NCBI RefSeq assembly: GCF_947492645.1
Contig: NZ_CANLMZ010000005.1
Coordinates: 204,517-268,516, forward strand
Direction: 5' to 3'
From: an uncultured Pontibacter sp.
GTDB lineage: Bacteria > Bacteroidota > Bacteroidia > Cytophagales > Hymenobacteraceae
DNA: 64,000 bases
Shown: one piece after another, positions 33,251 to 42,727 of the stretch
Position numbering within the stretch: the first letter of the stretch is position 1
Layout of the letters: each line of letters starts with the position of its first letter
Made by a program: the position numbers and the translations under genes
Notes under the pieces: model-generated
Told to the model about the DNA's origin: nothing
Databases searched by the model: none
What the model saw: only the letters and a program-made list of their open reading frames with translations

Positions 33251-35713
33251 ATGAAACAAACTTTACTTACAGCATTGCTGTGCTGCCTGTTTACTGCCAC
33301 TACATGGGCTCAGGCTCCGTTTAGCGGCACCATCAAAGGTTCTGTTATTGATTCGACCAACAGCCAGGGCCTGGGTTATGTTACCGTACTTATCCAGGAG
33401 GTAGGCCAGAACCAACCGTTAAAGAGTACTTTTACCAAAGACAACGGCTATTTTGAAGTGGCGGGCCTGCCAGAGAAAAACTACGAAGTAATCCTGACTT
33501 ATGTCGGTTACAGAACGCAGGTAATAAAAGTGCCGGCTTTTGCACCAGGCAAAACAACCGCAGACCTGGGTAAAATATTAATGGTTAGTACTGCCAATAA
33601 ACTGAAAGAAGTAGAGGTTGTAACCGAAAAGCTGCTGATAACCCAGGATGTAGATAAGCTGAGCTATAACGTAGACGCAGACCCGGAAAGCAAAACCATG
33701 AACGCCCTGGACATGCTGCGCAAAGTACCGCTGCTAAGCGTTGACGGCGATGACAACATCAAACTGAATGGCAACAGCAACTATAAGGTGTTAATCAACG
33801 GGAAGGAGTCTTCTCTTTTCGCGAACAGCCCCAAAGATGTTTTCAAGAGTATGCCCGCCAACTCCATCAAAAACATCGAGGTGATCACTAACCCACCATC
33901 AAAGTATGAGGCAGAGGGCGTAGGTGGTATTATCAACATTATAACCCACAAAAAAGCGCCCGGCGGCTACAACGGATCAGTAAGCGGCAACATTCGCAGC
34001 CCGCGTGGTTCGTATGGCGGCGGTTACTTAACTGCCAAAGTCGGCAAGTTCGGGGCTTCTGTTTACGGGGGGCTAAGCGATTACTATAGCCCCAAAAGCT
34101 CGAACAATTACACCAGGGAAGACTTTATTTACCAAACCATACTTGACCAGCAGGGCCACAGTACCAACGAAGGCAAGTTCAGGTATTTAAGCGGCGAGTT
34201 AAGCTTTGAGCTGGATACGCTTAACCTTTTTACAGCCAACTTTAACATGAACCAGAGCAATGGCGGCTATGAGCAGGAGCAGCTGGTAAAAAACAACCAG
34301 ACGGATGGCACTCCAATTTCATCATACAGGAGATTAAACCTGGGAGACCAGGCATGGTTTGGCAACGAAGTGGGCCTGGATTATCAGCGCACTTTTAAGA
34401 GAAGCAAAGAGCAACTGCTTACCTTATCGTACAAGTATGGGCAAAACGGAAACGAGTCTTTTACTGATTTTAGCCTGATACCGCTGCTTAGTTATCCCGG
34501 CTCCAAAAACAAAACTGAGAACAACGGTGCGACCACAGAGCAAACGTTCCAGATAGACTATGTGCAGCCCGTGAAAAAGCATGCGCTTGAGGTGGGTGTA
34601 AAAACTATACTTCGTGATATCAACAGCGACTTCTACTATCAGACTTTTGACGCTGAGCAAAACAGGTACATAACAGATGCAAGCAGGACAAACAATTTTG
34701 AGTATAACCAGGATATTTATGCTGCTTATACATCCATGAACCTTAAAAAGGATAAATGGGGATTACGCGTTGGGGCCAGGCTGGAAGAAACAAAAGTAGA
34801 TGCCAATTTTAAATCAACGGGCACGCTGACAGACCAGGATTACTTTAACCTGATACCGAACATTGCCTTGTCGCGCTCTCTGCCTAAAATGAGCAACATA
34901 AAGTTATCTTACACACAGCGTATTGAGCGGCCAAGCTTATGGTACATCAACCCATACGTAAATGAAGTTGACCCCAAGAACATCTCCTACGGTAACGAGA
35001 ACCTGAAAGCAGCAACAAGCAACGTGTTTAACCTCTCTTATAATACGTTTGTAAAGGGCGTTTCTATCAACACAGGCATCAGCCATACGTTCACAAACAG
35101 CTCTATACAGCAGTACACGTTTTTACGCTCCATCGATACGGTGTCTGTGACAACATTTGGCAACATTGGTAAAAACCACACTACAGGCATTAACTTAAGC
35201 ACCAATGCCACTTTCCTGAAAAAGATAACGCTGAACCTGAACGGTGCTGTAAACTATGTACAGTTGCAAAGCACGCTTAACGACAGGCCGGTAGATAACG
35301 ATGGCATCACGGCAAACATTTATGGTAACCTTAGCTATAAGTTTGAGAAAGGCTGGAGAGCAAGCGGCAACATCGGTGTGTACTCCTCTGATGTGCTGCT
35401 GCAAGGCAGGTCGGCTAGCTATATGTTTAACAGTTTATCAGCTACCAAGCAGTTCCTTAAAGACAATAAGGCAAGTGTAACGCTCTCGCTTAGCAGCCCA
35501 TTCCAGAAAACCCGCCGTTGGTTTACCGAGATAGATGAACCAGGCAGGTTCAGATCGGAACAGGAATCATACTTTGTAAACCGCCGCCTGACTATGTCTT
35601 TCAACTACCGGTTCGGTAAGCTGAAAGGCGATATTGCCCGCAAGAAAAGAGGCATTAAAAACGATGACCTGAAAGGCGGAGGCGATAGCTCCGGCGGAGG
35701 AACAAGCAATTAG
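33251..35713 (+). CDS. outer-membrane beta-barrel receptor with carboxypeptidase-regulatory-like domain
   Basis: About 820 residues. A signal peptide (MKQTLLTALLCCLFTATTWAQ) is followed by a CarboxypepD_reg-like domain (GTIKGSVIDSTNSQGLGYVTV), a plug-like domain (ALDMLRKVPLLSVDGDDNIKLNG, IEVITNPPSKYEAEGVGGIINI) and a large C-terminal outer-membrane beta-barrel with many alternating aromatic strands. The tail is a basic and glycine-rich stretch. This layout is the TonB-dependent-receptor-like OMP family common in Bacteroidota; no TonB box was located. Substrate unknown. The start at the signal peptide is preferred over an ATG 16 codons upstream because a promoter box lies between. Confidence 0.9.
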   Translation: MKQTLLTALLCCLFTATTWAQAPFSGTIKGSVIDSTNSQGLGYVTVLIQEVGQNQPLKSTFTKDNGYFEVAGLPEKNYEVILTYVGYRTQVIKVPAFAPGKTTADLGKILMVSTANKLKEVEVVTEKLLITQDVDKLSYNVDADPESKTMNALDMLRKVPLLSVDGDDNIKLNGNSNYKVLINGKESSLFANSPKDVFKSMPANSIKNIEVITNPPSKYEAEGVGGIINIITHKKAPGGYNGSVSGNIRSPRGSYGGGYLTAKVGKFGASVYGGLSDYYSPKSSNNYTREDFIYQTILDQQGHSTNEGKFRYLSGELSFELDTLNLFTANFNMNQSNGGYEQEQLVKNNQTDGTPISSYRRLNLGDQAWFGNEVGLDYQRTFKRSKEQLLTLSYKYGQNGNESFTDFSLIPLLSYPGSKNKTENNGATTEQTFQIDYVQPVKKHALEVGVKTILRDINSDFYYQTFDAEQNRYITDASRTNNFEYNQDIYAAYTSMNLKKDKWGLRVGARLEETKVDANFKSTGTLTDQDYFNLIPNIALSRSLPKMSNIKLSYTQRIERPSLWYINPYVNEVDPKNISYGNENLKAATSNVFNLSYNTFVKGVSINTGISHTFTNSSIQQYTFLRSIDTVSVTTFGNIGKNHTTGINLSTNATFLKKITLNLNGAVNYVQLQSTLNDRPVDNDGITANIYGNLSYKFEKGWRASGNIGVYSSDVLLQGRSASYMFNSLSATKQFLKDNKASVTLSLSSPFQKTRRWFTEIDEPGRFRSEQESYFVNRRLTMSFNYRFGKLKGDIARKKRGIKNDDLKGGGDSSGGGTSN

Positions 35714-35728
35714 AAACTAAGCAAAAAG

Positions 35729-35758
35729 AAAAGGCGCTGAAACACATCAGCGCCTTTT
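35729..35758. terminator. bidirectional terminator between the receptor gene and menA
   Basis: AAAAGGCGCTGA (35729-35740) pairs perfectly with TCAGCGCCTTTT (35747-35758), loop AACACA, in the gap between two convergent genes. Confidence 0.9.
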
Positions 35759-35779
35759 ATGTGTGCTAAGGTTTATACT

Positions 35780-36715
35780 TTACAGCACCTGCCCCAGCCC
35801 GAACAGCAACACAAACAAAAGTGTGGTAATAGCCATCTGCTTTAAGTATGGGTCCAGCTCTTTAGAGGTTTGCTTACGCCACACATTTATGCCATTTACT
35901 ATAACAAGCGGTAAAGCAAGTATAAACAGCAGCTGCCAATAACTGTAAAAGTTTAGCACTACATATAGCACAGCACTCAGCACACCGCCTGCCAAAAGTA
36001 TAAGGTGGTATACGCGCGCCTTCTCTGGCCCAAGCCGCACCGGTATGGATCGCTTGCCCGCTAGTGTATCAGATTTAATGTCGCGGATGTTGTTAACGTT
36101 AAGTACAGCGGTGGCAAAAAAGCCGCAGATGAGTGCCGGAAGCACAGCAGCAAACTCTAGTTGCTGCGCCTGCAGGTAGTAAGTGCCCAATACCCCTACC
36201 AACCCAAAAAAGGTAAACACGAAAATATCTCCCAGGCCCGCATACCCATAAGGTTTATCTCCGGCTGTATAGTTAATGGCAGCCCAGATAGAGGCCAGCC
36301 CCAACCCCAGAAAAACCAGAAACAAGAGCATTCCCTCAGCACCGAAAGCCACCCAAAGCAGCACCAATCCCGATACAAGCGAAAGTAAACTGAATGCAAT
36401 CATCCCGGTCTTCATGTGCGAGGCCGTTATATGCCCTGCCTGTACAGCACGCATAGGGCCTTCGCGGTGCACACTATCTGCGCCATGCTTCGTATCGCCG
36501 TAGTCGTTGGCCAGATTAGAGAGTATCTGCAGGAAAAGCGTAGTAAGCACACACAAGGCTACAATGGCTCCGTTAAAGTATCCGTCAGCCGCCGCCATAA
36601 AACCACCCATACCAATGCAGGAGAGCGCCAGAGGCAATGTACGTGGCCTAAAAGCCGAAATCCAGACCTTTACAAGACCTGGATTCTGGGGAATGTTTTG
36701 AGATGTATTGTTCAA
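35780..36715 (-). CDS. menA: 1,4-dihydroxy-2-naphthoate polyprenyltransferase
   Basis: About 312 residues, an integral membrane UbiA-family prenyltransferase with eight or more hydrophobic helices. The first Asp-rich motif is NLANDYGDTKHGADS and the second is NNIRDIKSDTLAGKRSIP, the metal-diphosphate-binding pair. The preceding WISAFRPRTLPLALSCIG matches the MenA N-terminus. It attaches the isoprenoid tail in menaquinone synthesis; the quinone produced is the electron acceptor of the complex I encoded nearby. No ATG exists near the conserved N-terminus. I place the start at a TTG; a TTG 15 codons earlier is also open. Confidence 0.88.
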   Translation of the reverse strand: MNNTSQNIPQNPGLVKVWISAFRPRTLPLALSCIGMGGFMAAADGYFNGAIVALCVLTTLFLQILSNLANDYGDTKHGADSVHREGPMRAVQAGHITASHMKTGMIAFSLLSLVSGLVLLWVAFGAEGMLLFLVFLGLGLASIWAAINYTAGDKPYGYAGLGDIFVFTFFGLVGVLGTYYLQAQQLEFAAVLPALICGFFATAVLNVNNIRDIKSDTLAGKRSIPVRLGPEKARVYHLILLAGGVLSAVLYVVLNFYSYWQLLFILALPLVIVNGINVWRKQTSKELDPYLKQMAITTLLFVLLFGLGQVL

Positions 36716-36766
36716 AGTATAAAAACTAAATGCTGGCACAAACGTCTGCTTGCGCCACAACTATAC

Positions 36767-37363
36767 TTATTTTTGGATGGCTGCAAGAATTTCCTCTCCC
36801 ATCGGTTTTACCTTGGATGGGTAAAAAGCCACAACCTCACCGTTTTCGTTTACAAGATATTTGCAGAAGTTCCAGTTCGGCTCTTCGTGGTTTGGTGCGT
36901 TATCAGTCAGCCAAGTATATAGTGGGTGTTTGTCTTCTCCTGCCACCGATATTTTATCAAACATCTGGAAGGACACGCCATAGTTTTTCTGACAGAAGCT
37001 GGCAATCTCTTCGTTGCTGCCCGGCTCCTGGCCGCCAAAGTTATTGGCCGGAAAACCAAGTATAACCACTTTATCGCCATGCTGCTCATTCAGCTTCTGC
37101 AGGTCTTCATACTGCGGCGTAAAACCGCATTCCGATGCCGTATTTACCAGCAAAACCTTTTTGCCTTTATACTGCGAAAAATCTACTTCTTTACCTTCCA
37201 GCGTTTCCATTTTAAAAGTATAAAAGCTGCTGGTGCTGGTAGTATTAGGTGCTGTTTCTGTTGCCATAGTTTCTTCTGTTGATTTAGTTGCTTGGTTAGG
37301 CTCTTTGCAGGCAGTAAATGCCATTGCAATAGCCACAGTTAAAAAAGCAATGCTCTTGTTCAT
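36767..37363 (-). CDS. glutathione peroxidase family lipoprotein
   Basis: A 198-residue protein with a lipobox-type leader (VAIAMAFTACKEP) followed by a thioredoxin-fold peroxidase domain. The catalytic cysteine is in NTASECGFTPQ, with LGFPANNFGGQEPGS and WNFCKYLVNENG downstream, matching the Cys-type glutathione/thioredoxin peroxidases. The lipid anchor suggests it acts in the periplasm or at the outer membrane on lipid or hydrogen peroxides. It lies 51 bases upstream of menA on the same strand. Confidence 0.93.
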   Translation of the reverse strand: MNKSIAFLTVAIAMAFTACKEPNQATKSTEETMATETAPNTTSTSSFYTFKMETLEGKEVDFSQYKGKKVLLVNTASECGFTPQYEDLQKLNEQHGDKVVILGFPANNFGGQEPGSNEEIASFCQKNYGVSFQMFDKISVAGEDKHPLYTWLTDNAPNHEEPNWNFCKYLVNENGEVVAFYPSKVKPMGEEILAAIQK

Positions 37364-37419
37364 TAGAGTTTAGTTATACTTATGCAGAAACAGCAGGTTA
37401 TACTTTTTGTTTTCAGGAA

Positions 37420-39210
37420 TTACATTCTCTCAGGCACAGCTATTCCTAGCAGCCCCATGCTCTTGCGCACCATGCGTGCTACCATAGCCGACAAGGCAAT
37501 ACGGAAGCTGCGGGCCTGCTCGTCTGTCTCGTTGAAGATGGAGATTTCCTGATAGAACCGATTGTATGCTTTAGCCAGTTCGTAGGCGTAATTGGCAATT
37601 ACAGAGGGTGCATACAAATTACCAGCCTCCTTCACTACAGCCGGGAAGTTTACCAGTTGCGTTATAACTTCCTGCTCAGTTTCGTGTAGCTTATCTATAC
37701 TTCCAAAAGATGCCGCATCTACCTTTATTCCCATTTCACCGGCTTTGCGAAGTATAGCGGAGATACGTGCATGCGTGTACTGCACAAATGGGCCTGTGTT
37801 GCCACGGAAATCAATCGACTCCTGTGGGTTGAACAACATACGCTTTTTCGGATCGACTTTCAGCAGGAAGTACTTTAAGGCGCCTAAAGCCAAGGTATGA
37901 TACAACTCCTGCGCCTGCTCTGGGGTAAAGCCTTCTATCTTACCCAACTCCTCGGTTTGCTGGCGCGCTGTGTCTATCATTTCCTGCACCAGCTCGTCAG
38001 CATCCACCACGGTACCTTCCCTGGATTTCATTTTACCGGAAGGTAAATCCACCATGCCATAGGACAAATGGTAAATACCTTCAGCGTAAGTTTTACCTAA
38101 TTTCTTCAGCGTGGCCTTCAGTACCTGGAAGTGATAATTCTGCTCATCTGCCACCACATACACCGATTGGTCATATGGGAAGTCGTTATACTTGAGTTCT
38201 GCCGTTCCCAGGTCCTGGGTAATGTATACCGAAGTGCCGTCAGCTCTTAAAAGCAGCTTCTCATCAAGGCCCTCTTCCGCCAGGTCCACCCACACAGCGC
38301 CATTCTCTTTTTTAAAGAACACCTCTTTCTGAAGGCCTTCCTCTACACGCTCTTTGCCTAAAGTATACGTTTCGGATTCGTAGTAATACTTATCAAAGTC
38401 AACGCCTATGTTGCGGTAAGTCTGGTCGAAGCCGGCGTATACCCAGCTGTTCATAGTTTTCCAGAGGTTTACCACCTGCTCGTCGCCTTGCTCCCACTTA
38501 AGCAGCATTTCCTGGGCTTCCAGCATGAGGGGTGCTTTTTTCTTGGCCTCCTCTTTGTCCATGCCTTGTGCTGCAAGTTCGTCTACCTGCTCTTTGTAGG
38601 CTTTATCAAAAAGCACATAGTATTTACCTACCAGGTGGTCGCCTTTAAGGCCGCTGCTCTCTGGTGTTTCGCCGTTGCCCATTTTCTCATACGCCAGCAT
38701 TGACTTACAGATATGGATGCCACGGTCGTTTACTAGGTTCACCTTCATCACCTGGTGGCCGTTTGCTTTTAGTATCTCGGCTACAGCATAGCCCAGGAAG
38801 TTATTGCGCAGGTGGCCCAGGTGCAACGGTTTGTTTGTGTTCGGAGATGAGTATTCCACCATTACATTGCGGCCGCTTGCCTCTGCCTGTCCAAAGTCGG
38901 AGTTCTGCATCAGGTCGCGGAACAACGCCAGCCATTCTGCATCTTCCACCTCCAGGTTCAGAAACCCTTTTACCACGTTAAAATCCCTGATTTCTTTTGT
39001 ATGCTCTTTCAGGTACTCACCCAAAGCCTGGCCAATTTGCTCGGGGCCTTTGCCAGCCTGCTTGGTGTACGGGAAAGTTACAAACGTGAAAGAGCCGGCA
39101 AACTCCTTGCGGGTTGGTTGCAGAGCAATTTGTGAGGCATCAACAGAAACATTGAATAAAGCTTGCAGCGCCTGGCTTATGCTTTGGCTAATGGCGTGTT
39201 GTAATTGCAT
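37420..39210 (-). CDS. argS: arginyl-tRNA synthetase
   Basis: A 596-residue class I aminoacyl-tRNA synthetase. It begins with the ArgRS-specific N-terminal additional domain. The HIGH-type motif HLGHL starts at residue 130 (NKPLHLGHLRNNFLG), a KMSK-type region reads GKMKSREGT, and the C-terminal anticodon-binding helical domain ends MVRKSMGLLGIAVPERM. It charges tRNA-Arg. Its ATG overlaps the stop codon of the upstream ureohydrolase gene by one base (TAATG), so the two arginine-related genes are coupled. Confidence 0.96.
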   Translation of the reverse strand: MQLQHAISQSISQALQALFNVSVDASQIALQPTRKEFAGSFTFVTFPYTKQAGKGPEQIGQALGEYLKEHTKEIRDFNVVKGFLNLEVEDAEWLALFRDLMQNSDFGQAEASGRNVMVEYSSPNTNKPLHLGHLRNNFLGYAVAEILKANGHQVMKVNLVNDRGIHICKSMLAYEKMGNGETPESSGLKGDHLVGKYYVLFDKAYKEQVDELAAQGMDKEEAKKKAPLMLEAQEMLLKWEQGDEQVVNLWKTMNSWVYAGFDQTYRNIGVDFDKYYYESETYTLGKERVEEGLQKEVFFKKENGAVWVDLAEEGLDEKLLLRADGTSVYITQDLGTAELKYNDFPYDQSVYVVADEQNYHFQVLKATLKKLGKTYAEGIYHLSYGMVDLPSGKMKSREGTVVDADELVQEMIDTARQQTEELGKIEGFTPEQAQELYHTLALGALKYFLLKVDPKKRMLFNPQESIDFRGNTGPFVQYTHARISAILRKAGEMGIKVDAASFGSIDKLHETEQEVITQLVNFPAVVKEAGNLYAPSVIANYAYELAKAYNRFYQEISIFNETDEQARSFRIALSAMVARMVRKSMGLLGIAVPERM

Positions 39211-40181
39211 TAATGTATAGCTGTACTTTTAGATTCTCGGAATAAGATAGCCTCTGTGGCTGTCTCTAATATGTCGAAGGCATTTTCAGCCATCGTGTTT
39301 TCAGTATCAAGTGTCGGGTTAATTTCCGTCATTTCGTAGCACACCACACGTGGGTCCTGCAGCAGGTGGTAATTAAGCTCTTTGGCTTCCTGCACGGTTA
39401 AACCCACCTCTACCGGCGTGCCTGTTCCTTTCGAGAACTTTGAGTCCAGGCTATCCACATCAAACGATACGTAAATAATATCACAGTCTTTTAAACGGCG
39501 CAACGTTTCGCTTGCCACAAGCTCTGCCCCCTTTTGCAGGAACTCGGCATAAGTATAGTTTTTAATGCCATTCTTCTGGATAAAGAAATCTTCAGGCTCC
39601 TCGGTATCGCGCACTACAATGTATACCAGGTGCTCCGGTTTCAGTTTAGGCCCATCATAACCTAATTTCTTAAGCGAGTTCCAGAAAAAGACCGTTTCCG
39701 GTGCAGGGTCGTTTATCTGGCGGTCCAGGTTGTCGACGTTCAGGGCCATGGCCAGCGGCATGCCGTGCACATTGCCAGAGGGCGAAGTATAAGGCGAGTG
39801 AATATCAGCATGCGCATCGATCCAGATAACGCCTAGTGTTTTTTCAGGGTAAGCTGCTTTGATACCTGCAATGGTACCGTGGGCGTTTGAGTGATCACCG
39901 GAAAGCACAAGCGGAAACATGCCCATATCAATGGTTTGCTCTACTGCCTTAGCTATGTTTTTTTGTACCGTCAGGATGCTGTCGATGCGGTGCGCGTTCG
40001 GGAAAACATCCTTATCGAATAATGTATAATTAAGATCTGGTACACTTACTGTGTTAAAACGATTAAAATAATCAGAGCCTTTGTCCCAACAAGCCACACG
40101 CAGGGCATCTACCCCCATGCTGGCTCCACGCGTCCCTGCACCTAGCTCCGACTTTACTTCTATCAGTTTAATTTTTTTCAT
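39210..40181 (-). CDS. ureohydrolase (arginase/agmatinase family)
   Basis: A 323-residue manganese ureohydrolase. The metal-binding blocks are complete: SGDHSNAHG, DAHADIHSP and SFDVDSLDS. The family hydrolyses a guanidino group to release urea. Arginase and agmatinase are hard to tell apart by eye. The divergent arginine decarboxylase next door makes agmatine, which would favour agmatinase in polyamine synthesis, while coupling to argS would suit arginine turnover. Both are inference. It overlaps argS by one base, and its promoter region faces that of speA with a palindrome between. Confidence 0.88.
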   Translation of the reverse strand: MKKIKLIEVKSELGAGTRGASMGVDALRVACWDKGSDYFNRFNTVSVPDLNYTLFDKDVFPNAHRIDSILTVQKNIAKAVEQTIDMGMFPLVLSGDHSNAHGTIAGIKAAYPEKTLGVIWIDAHADIHSPYTSPSGNVHGMPLAMALNVDNLDRQINDPAPETVFFWNSLKKLGYDGPKLKPEHLVYIVVRDTEEPEDFFIQKNGIKNYTYAEFLQKGAELVASETLRRLKDCDIIYVSFDVDSLDSKFSKGTGTPVEVGLTVQEAKELNYHLLQDPRVVCYEMTEINPTLDTENTMAENAFDILETATEAILFRESKSTAIH

Positions 40182-40265
40182 GTGTTAGTTGTTAGGTTTT
40201 ATCCGCCCACATGCAATCGCTCAACTTATAAATTATCGCCCTTTAAAAGGTGTGATTAAAATAAA

Positions 40266-40284
40266 TATGTGAACGTTTCACATA
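40266..40284. promoter_or_regulatory. CRP/FNR-like palindrome between ureohydrolase and speA
   Basis: TATGTGA-ACGTT-TCACATA, perfect 7-base arms with a 5-base centre, in the divergent promoter region. It resembles TGTGA-N6-TCACA sites of CRP/FNR-type regulators but with N5. It is a candidate shared operator; the regulator is unknown. Confidence 0.6.
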
Positions 40285-40357
40285 ATCTGAACAAAGTTTT
40301 TGCAAAGATGGTAAAATACAATCAATATTGCATGTTTTCTTAACCCAGCACTATAGA

Positions 40358-41752
40358 ATGGATAAATATACCGACCTGATTCACCAAACTTTCGACTTCC
40401 CGACAGACGAATTCCAGGTAGAAAATAACGAGCTTATGTTCAACGGCATTCCGCTGATGGACATTATCAAGCAATACGGCACTCCCTTAAAATTAACATA
40501 CTTACCAAAGATAAGTTCGCAGATTCAGCGGGCAAAGCGCCTGTTTAACGAGGCTATCGAAACGCTTGACTACAAGGGCACTTATACGTATTGCTACTGC
40601 ACCAAGGCATCGCACTTTTCTTTTGTGCTGGAGGAGGCGCTAAAAAACAACATCCACATCGAAACATCGTCGGGCTACGACATGCAGATTGTGCGTGCGC
40701 TGTACAAAAAAGGCAAAATAGACAAGAACACTTACATTATATGCAACGGCTTTAAGCGTGAGCGCTACCGCCATTGGATCTCAGAGCTTATAAACGACGG
40801 CTTTGTGAACTGCATGCCCATACTTGACCACCTGGGCGAGATTGAATACTACAAGGAGCACGTTAAAAACAAAACCAAAGTAGGCATTCGTTTGGCATCT
40901 GACGAAGAACCAAAGTTTGAGTTTTATACTTCGCGCCTGGGCGTTCGTTACAACGATGTGATTGACCTGTATGAGCAGCAGATTAAACCAGACGACAGGT
41001 TTGAGCTGAAGATGCTGCATTACTTTATCAACACCGGTATAAAAGATACATCATACTATTGGTCTGAGCTTAGCCGTTTTGTACATAAGTATGCCGAAGT
41101 TAAGAAAGTATGCCCGGAGCTAGACACTATTGATATTGGCGGCGGCTTCCCGATCAAAACCTCCATACAGGCAGACTACGATTACAAGTACATGACACAG
41201 GAGATCCTGCGTACAATTAAGCGTATCTGTAACGAAGAAGGCGTGCCGGAGCCAAATATCTTTACCGAGTTCGGTATTTTTACGGTTGGCGAAAGTGCTG
41301 CCAACATTTACTCTATTCTGGACGAGAAGCTACAGAACGACAAGGAGTTATGGTACATGATTGATGGCTCGTTTATCACGAACCTGCCGGATGCCTGGGC
41401 ACTAAACCAGCGTTGGCCGCTACTTGCCATAAACCATTGGGACAAGGAATACCGTAAAATACAGCTCGGCGGCATGACCTGCGACAGCCAGGACTACTAT
41501 AACTCGGAGATGCACTCGTTCCAGGTGTTCCTGCCGAAGATACCTAAGAAAGAGCCATTATACATTGGTTTCTTCCATACGGGGGCTTACCAGGAACAAT
41601 TAAGTGGTTATGGCGGTATAAAGCATTGTTTGATTCCGTCGCCGCAGCATATACTTGTGGACCGTGATGAAGACGGCAACCTGAAAACATGGCAGTTTGC
41701 CCCAGAGCAAACAAGCGATGCAATGCTGAAAATTTTAGGATACGAAGTATAA
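40358..41752 (+). CDS. speA: arginine decarboxylase (PLP alanine-racemase-fold type)
   Basis: About 464 residues. The PLP lysine lies in YCYCTKASHF, the glycine-rich DTIDIGGGFP binds the cofactor phosphate, and GMTCDSQDYY carries the catalytic Cys/Asp of the decarboxylase C-terminal barrel. The short, compact form is usual in Bacteroidota, unlike the longer E. coli SpeA. It yields agmatine, the start of polyamine synthesis. The ATG giving M-D-K-Y-T-D is preferred over one ten codons earlier. It is divergent from the ureohydrolase. Confidence 0.88.
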   Translation: MDKYTDLIHQTFDFPTDEFQVENNELMFNGIPLMDIIKQYGTPLKLTYLPKISSQIQRAKRLFNEAIETLDYKGTYTYCYCTKASHFSFVLEEALKNNIHIETSSGYDMQIVRALYKKGKIDKNTYIICNGFKRERYRHWISELINDGFVNCMPILDHLGEIEYYKEHVKNKTKVGIRLASDEEPKFEFYTSRLGVRYNDVIDLYEQQIKPDDRFELKMLHYFINTGIKDTSYYWSELSRFVHKYAEVKKVCPELDTIDIGGGFPIKTSIQADYDYKYMTQEILRTIKRICNEEGVPEPNIFTEFGIFTVGESAANIYSILDEKLQNDKELWYMIDGSFITNLPDAWALNQRWPLLAINHWDKEYRKIQLGGMTCDSQDYYNSEMHSFQVFLPKIPKKEPLYIGFFHTGAYQEQLSGYGGIKHCLIPSPQHILVDRDEDGNLKTWQFAPEQTSDAMLKILGYEV

Positions 41753-41795
41753 CTTGCAGTATAACATCTTATCTCTGAACTTTTAGCGAAGAAGT

Positions 41796-41825
41796 TTTGC
41801 TTTTAACTGAAATAAACTATTTTTG
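41796..41825 (+). promoter_or_regulatory. complete Bacteroidota promoter for the small lipoprotein gene
   Basis: TTTG (41796-41799), an 18-base spacer and TATTTTTG (41818-41825), matching TTTG / TAnnTTTG. The predicted start site near 41832 gives a leader of about 20 bases. Confidence 0.7.
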
Positions 41826-41851
41826 ATTCTTAATTCCCAAATTGATTTAAT

Positions 41852-42007
41852 ATGAAAAGAGTATTAGCAGTAGGATCTCTATGTTTAGCGCTTGGTATGG
41901 CCTCTTGCAAAACGTATTGCCCGGCCTACAACTACGCAAAAGTTGAAAAAGCGACAAAGACCACAGTAACTGCTAAAGTTGCTACTGACACCCGAGCAAA
42001 CGGCTAA
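41852..42007 (+). CDS. small lipoprotein (51 residues)
   Basis: A 51-codon gene: MKRVLAVGSLCLALGMASC is a lipoprotein signal with the lipidated cysteine at residue 19. It is followed by a short Lys/Thr/Tyr-rich mature part with one more cysteine, reading TYCPAYNYAKVEKATK and onward. It would be a membrane-anchored peptide of about 33 residues after processing. It has a full promoter and its own terminator, so it is a genuine monocistronic gene although short. Function unknown. Confidence 0.8.
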   Translation: MKRVLAVGSLCLALGMASCKTYCPAYNYAKVEKATKTTVTAKVATDTRANG

Positions 42008-42031
42008 TAAAAGTCTACTGCTTTAAAATAT

Positions 42032-42060
42032 AAAAACCGGCTCTTGGGCCGGTTTTTTGT
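42032..42060 (+). terminator. terminator after the small lipoprotein gene
   Basis: AAAAACCGGC (42032-42041) pairs with GCCGGTTTTT (42048-42057), followed by T-rich sequence. Confidence 0.9.
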
Positions 42061-42094
42061 TTTTTGTCTGATGTGGACAATACAGTCGTATTTT

Positions 42095-42640
42095 TTAAAA
42101 GTTGCTCAGTATACTTCTCTTATTACTTCTTGCAATGCTAATATGGCCGTGTAAATTGGATATTAGTTGATTAACGCCTACTTGAAATATTATTAGATTA
42201 GTTGCCCCCTCAGGAATATACTCGGTGTAAGAGATTTTGTGCCATTTTAATCCTCTGCACCATGATTCAATTTGGTTGTCATTAAAATTCACAAACAAAT
42301 TGTGAGCAAACTTATTTCTTATTTTCCGTACAAGATTTAAATCTTCTTTTACTGTCTTTTCAATTAAGCCAAGGCAGTAAGCCATTTGAATCTTGTTGCT
42401 AAAGTTTCCTAATGCTTGATTGAAGTCAAATAGCTTATCAACCTCTGCTTCATTTTCGGGAAAGAAGGAGTAAAGTATATGTTCAAGCGTCATTTCTAAA
42501 AAAGTCCCACCCAAAATTGCAACCGAACGCTCGTTAGTATCAGTTTCATTAAAAAGTTGAGAAAACTCAGATAAAGCTTTATTATAATCAAAATATCTAT
42601 TAACTGCTTTTCCTGTCAATATTGAATTTTTGAATTCCAT
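42095..42640 (-). CDS. MtlR/HEPN-like protein
   Basis: A 181-residue soluble helical protein. The core (AILGGTFLEMTLEHILYSFF, then LGNFSNKIQMAYCLGLI and LVRKIRNKFAHNLF) resembles the mannitol-repressor-like MtlR family. It includes the R-N-x-x-x-H motif at residues 108-113 that marks many HEPN domains, some of which are RNases. It is AT-rich compared with neighbours. No adjacent nucleotidyltransferase partner is visible. Its neighbour downstream of the small lipoprotein terminator is convergent. The role is uncertain: regulator, toxin-like RNase or defence. Confidence 0.65.
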   Translation of the reverse strand: MEFKNSILTGKAVNRYFDYNKALSEFSQLFNETDTNERSVAILGGTFLEMTLEHILYSFFPENEAEVDKLFDFNQALGNFSNKIQMAYCLGLIEKTVKEDLNLVRKIRNKFAHNLFVNFNDNQIESWCRGLKWHKISYTEYIPEGATNLIIFQVGVNQLISNLHGHISIARSNKRSILSNF

Positions 42641-42727
42641 ATTCAGCTTCTATTTATTTTATTACTTGCATATAGCCCGAAGCGTAGCAAGGGTTAAGGG
42701 TGAACTTTGTTGGCATAAGAGCTTCTT

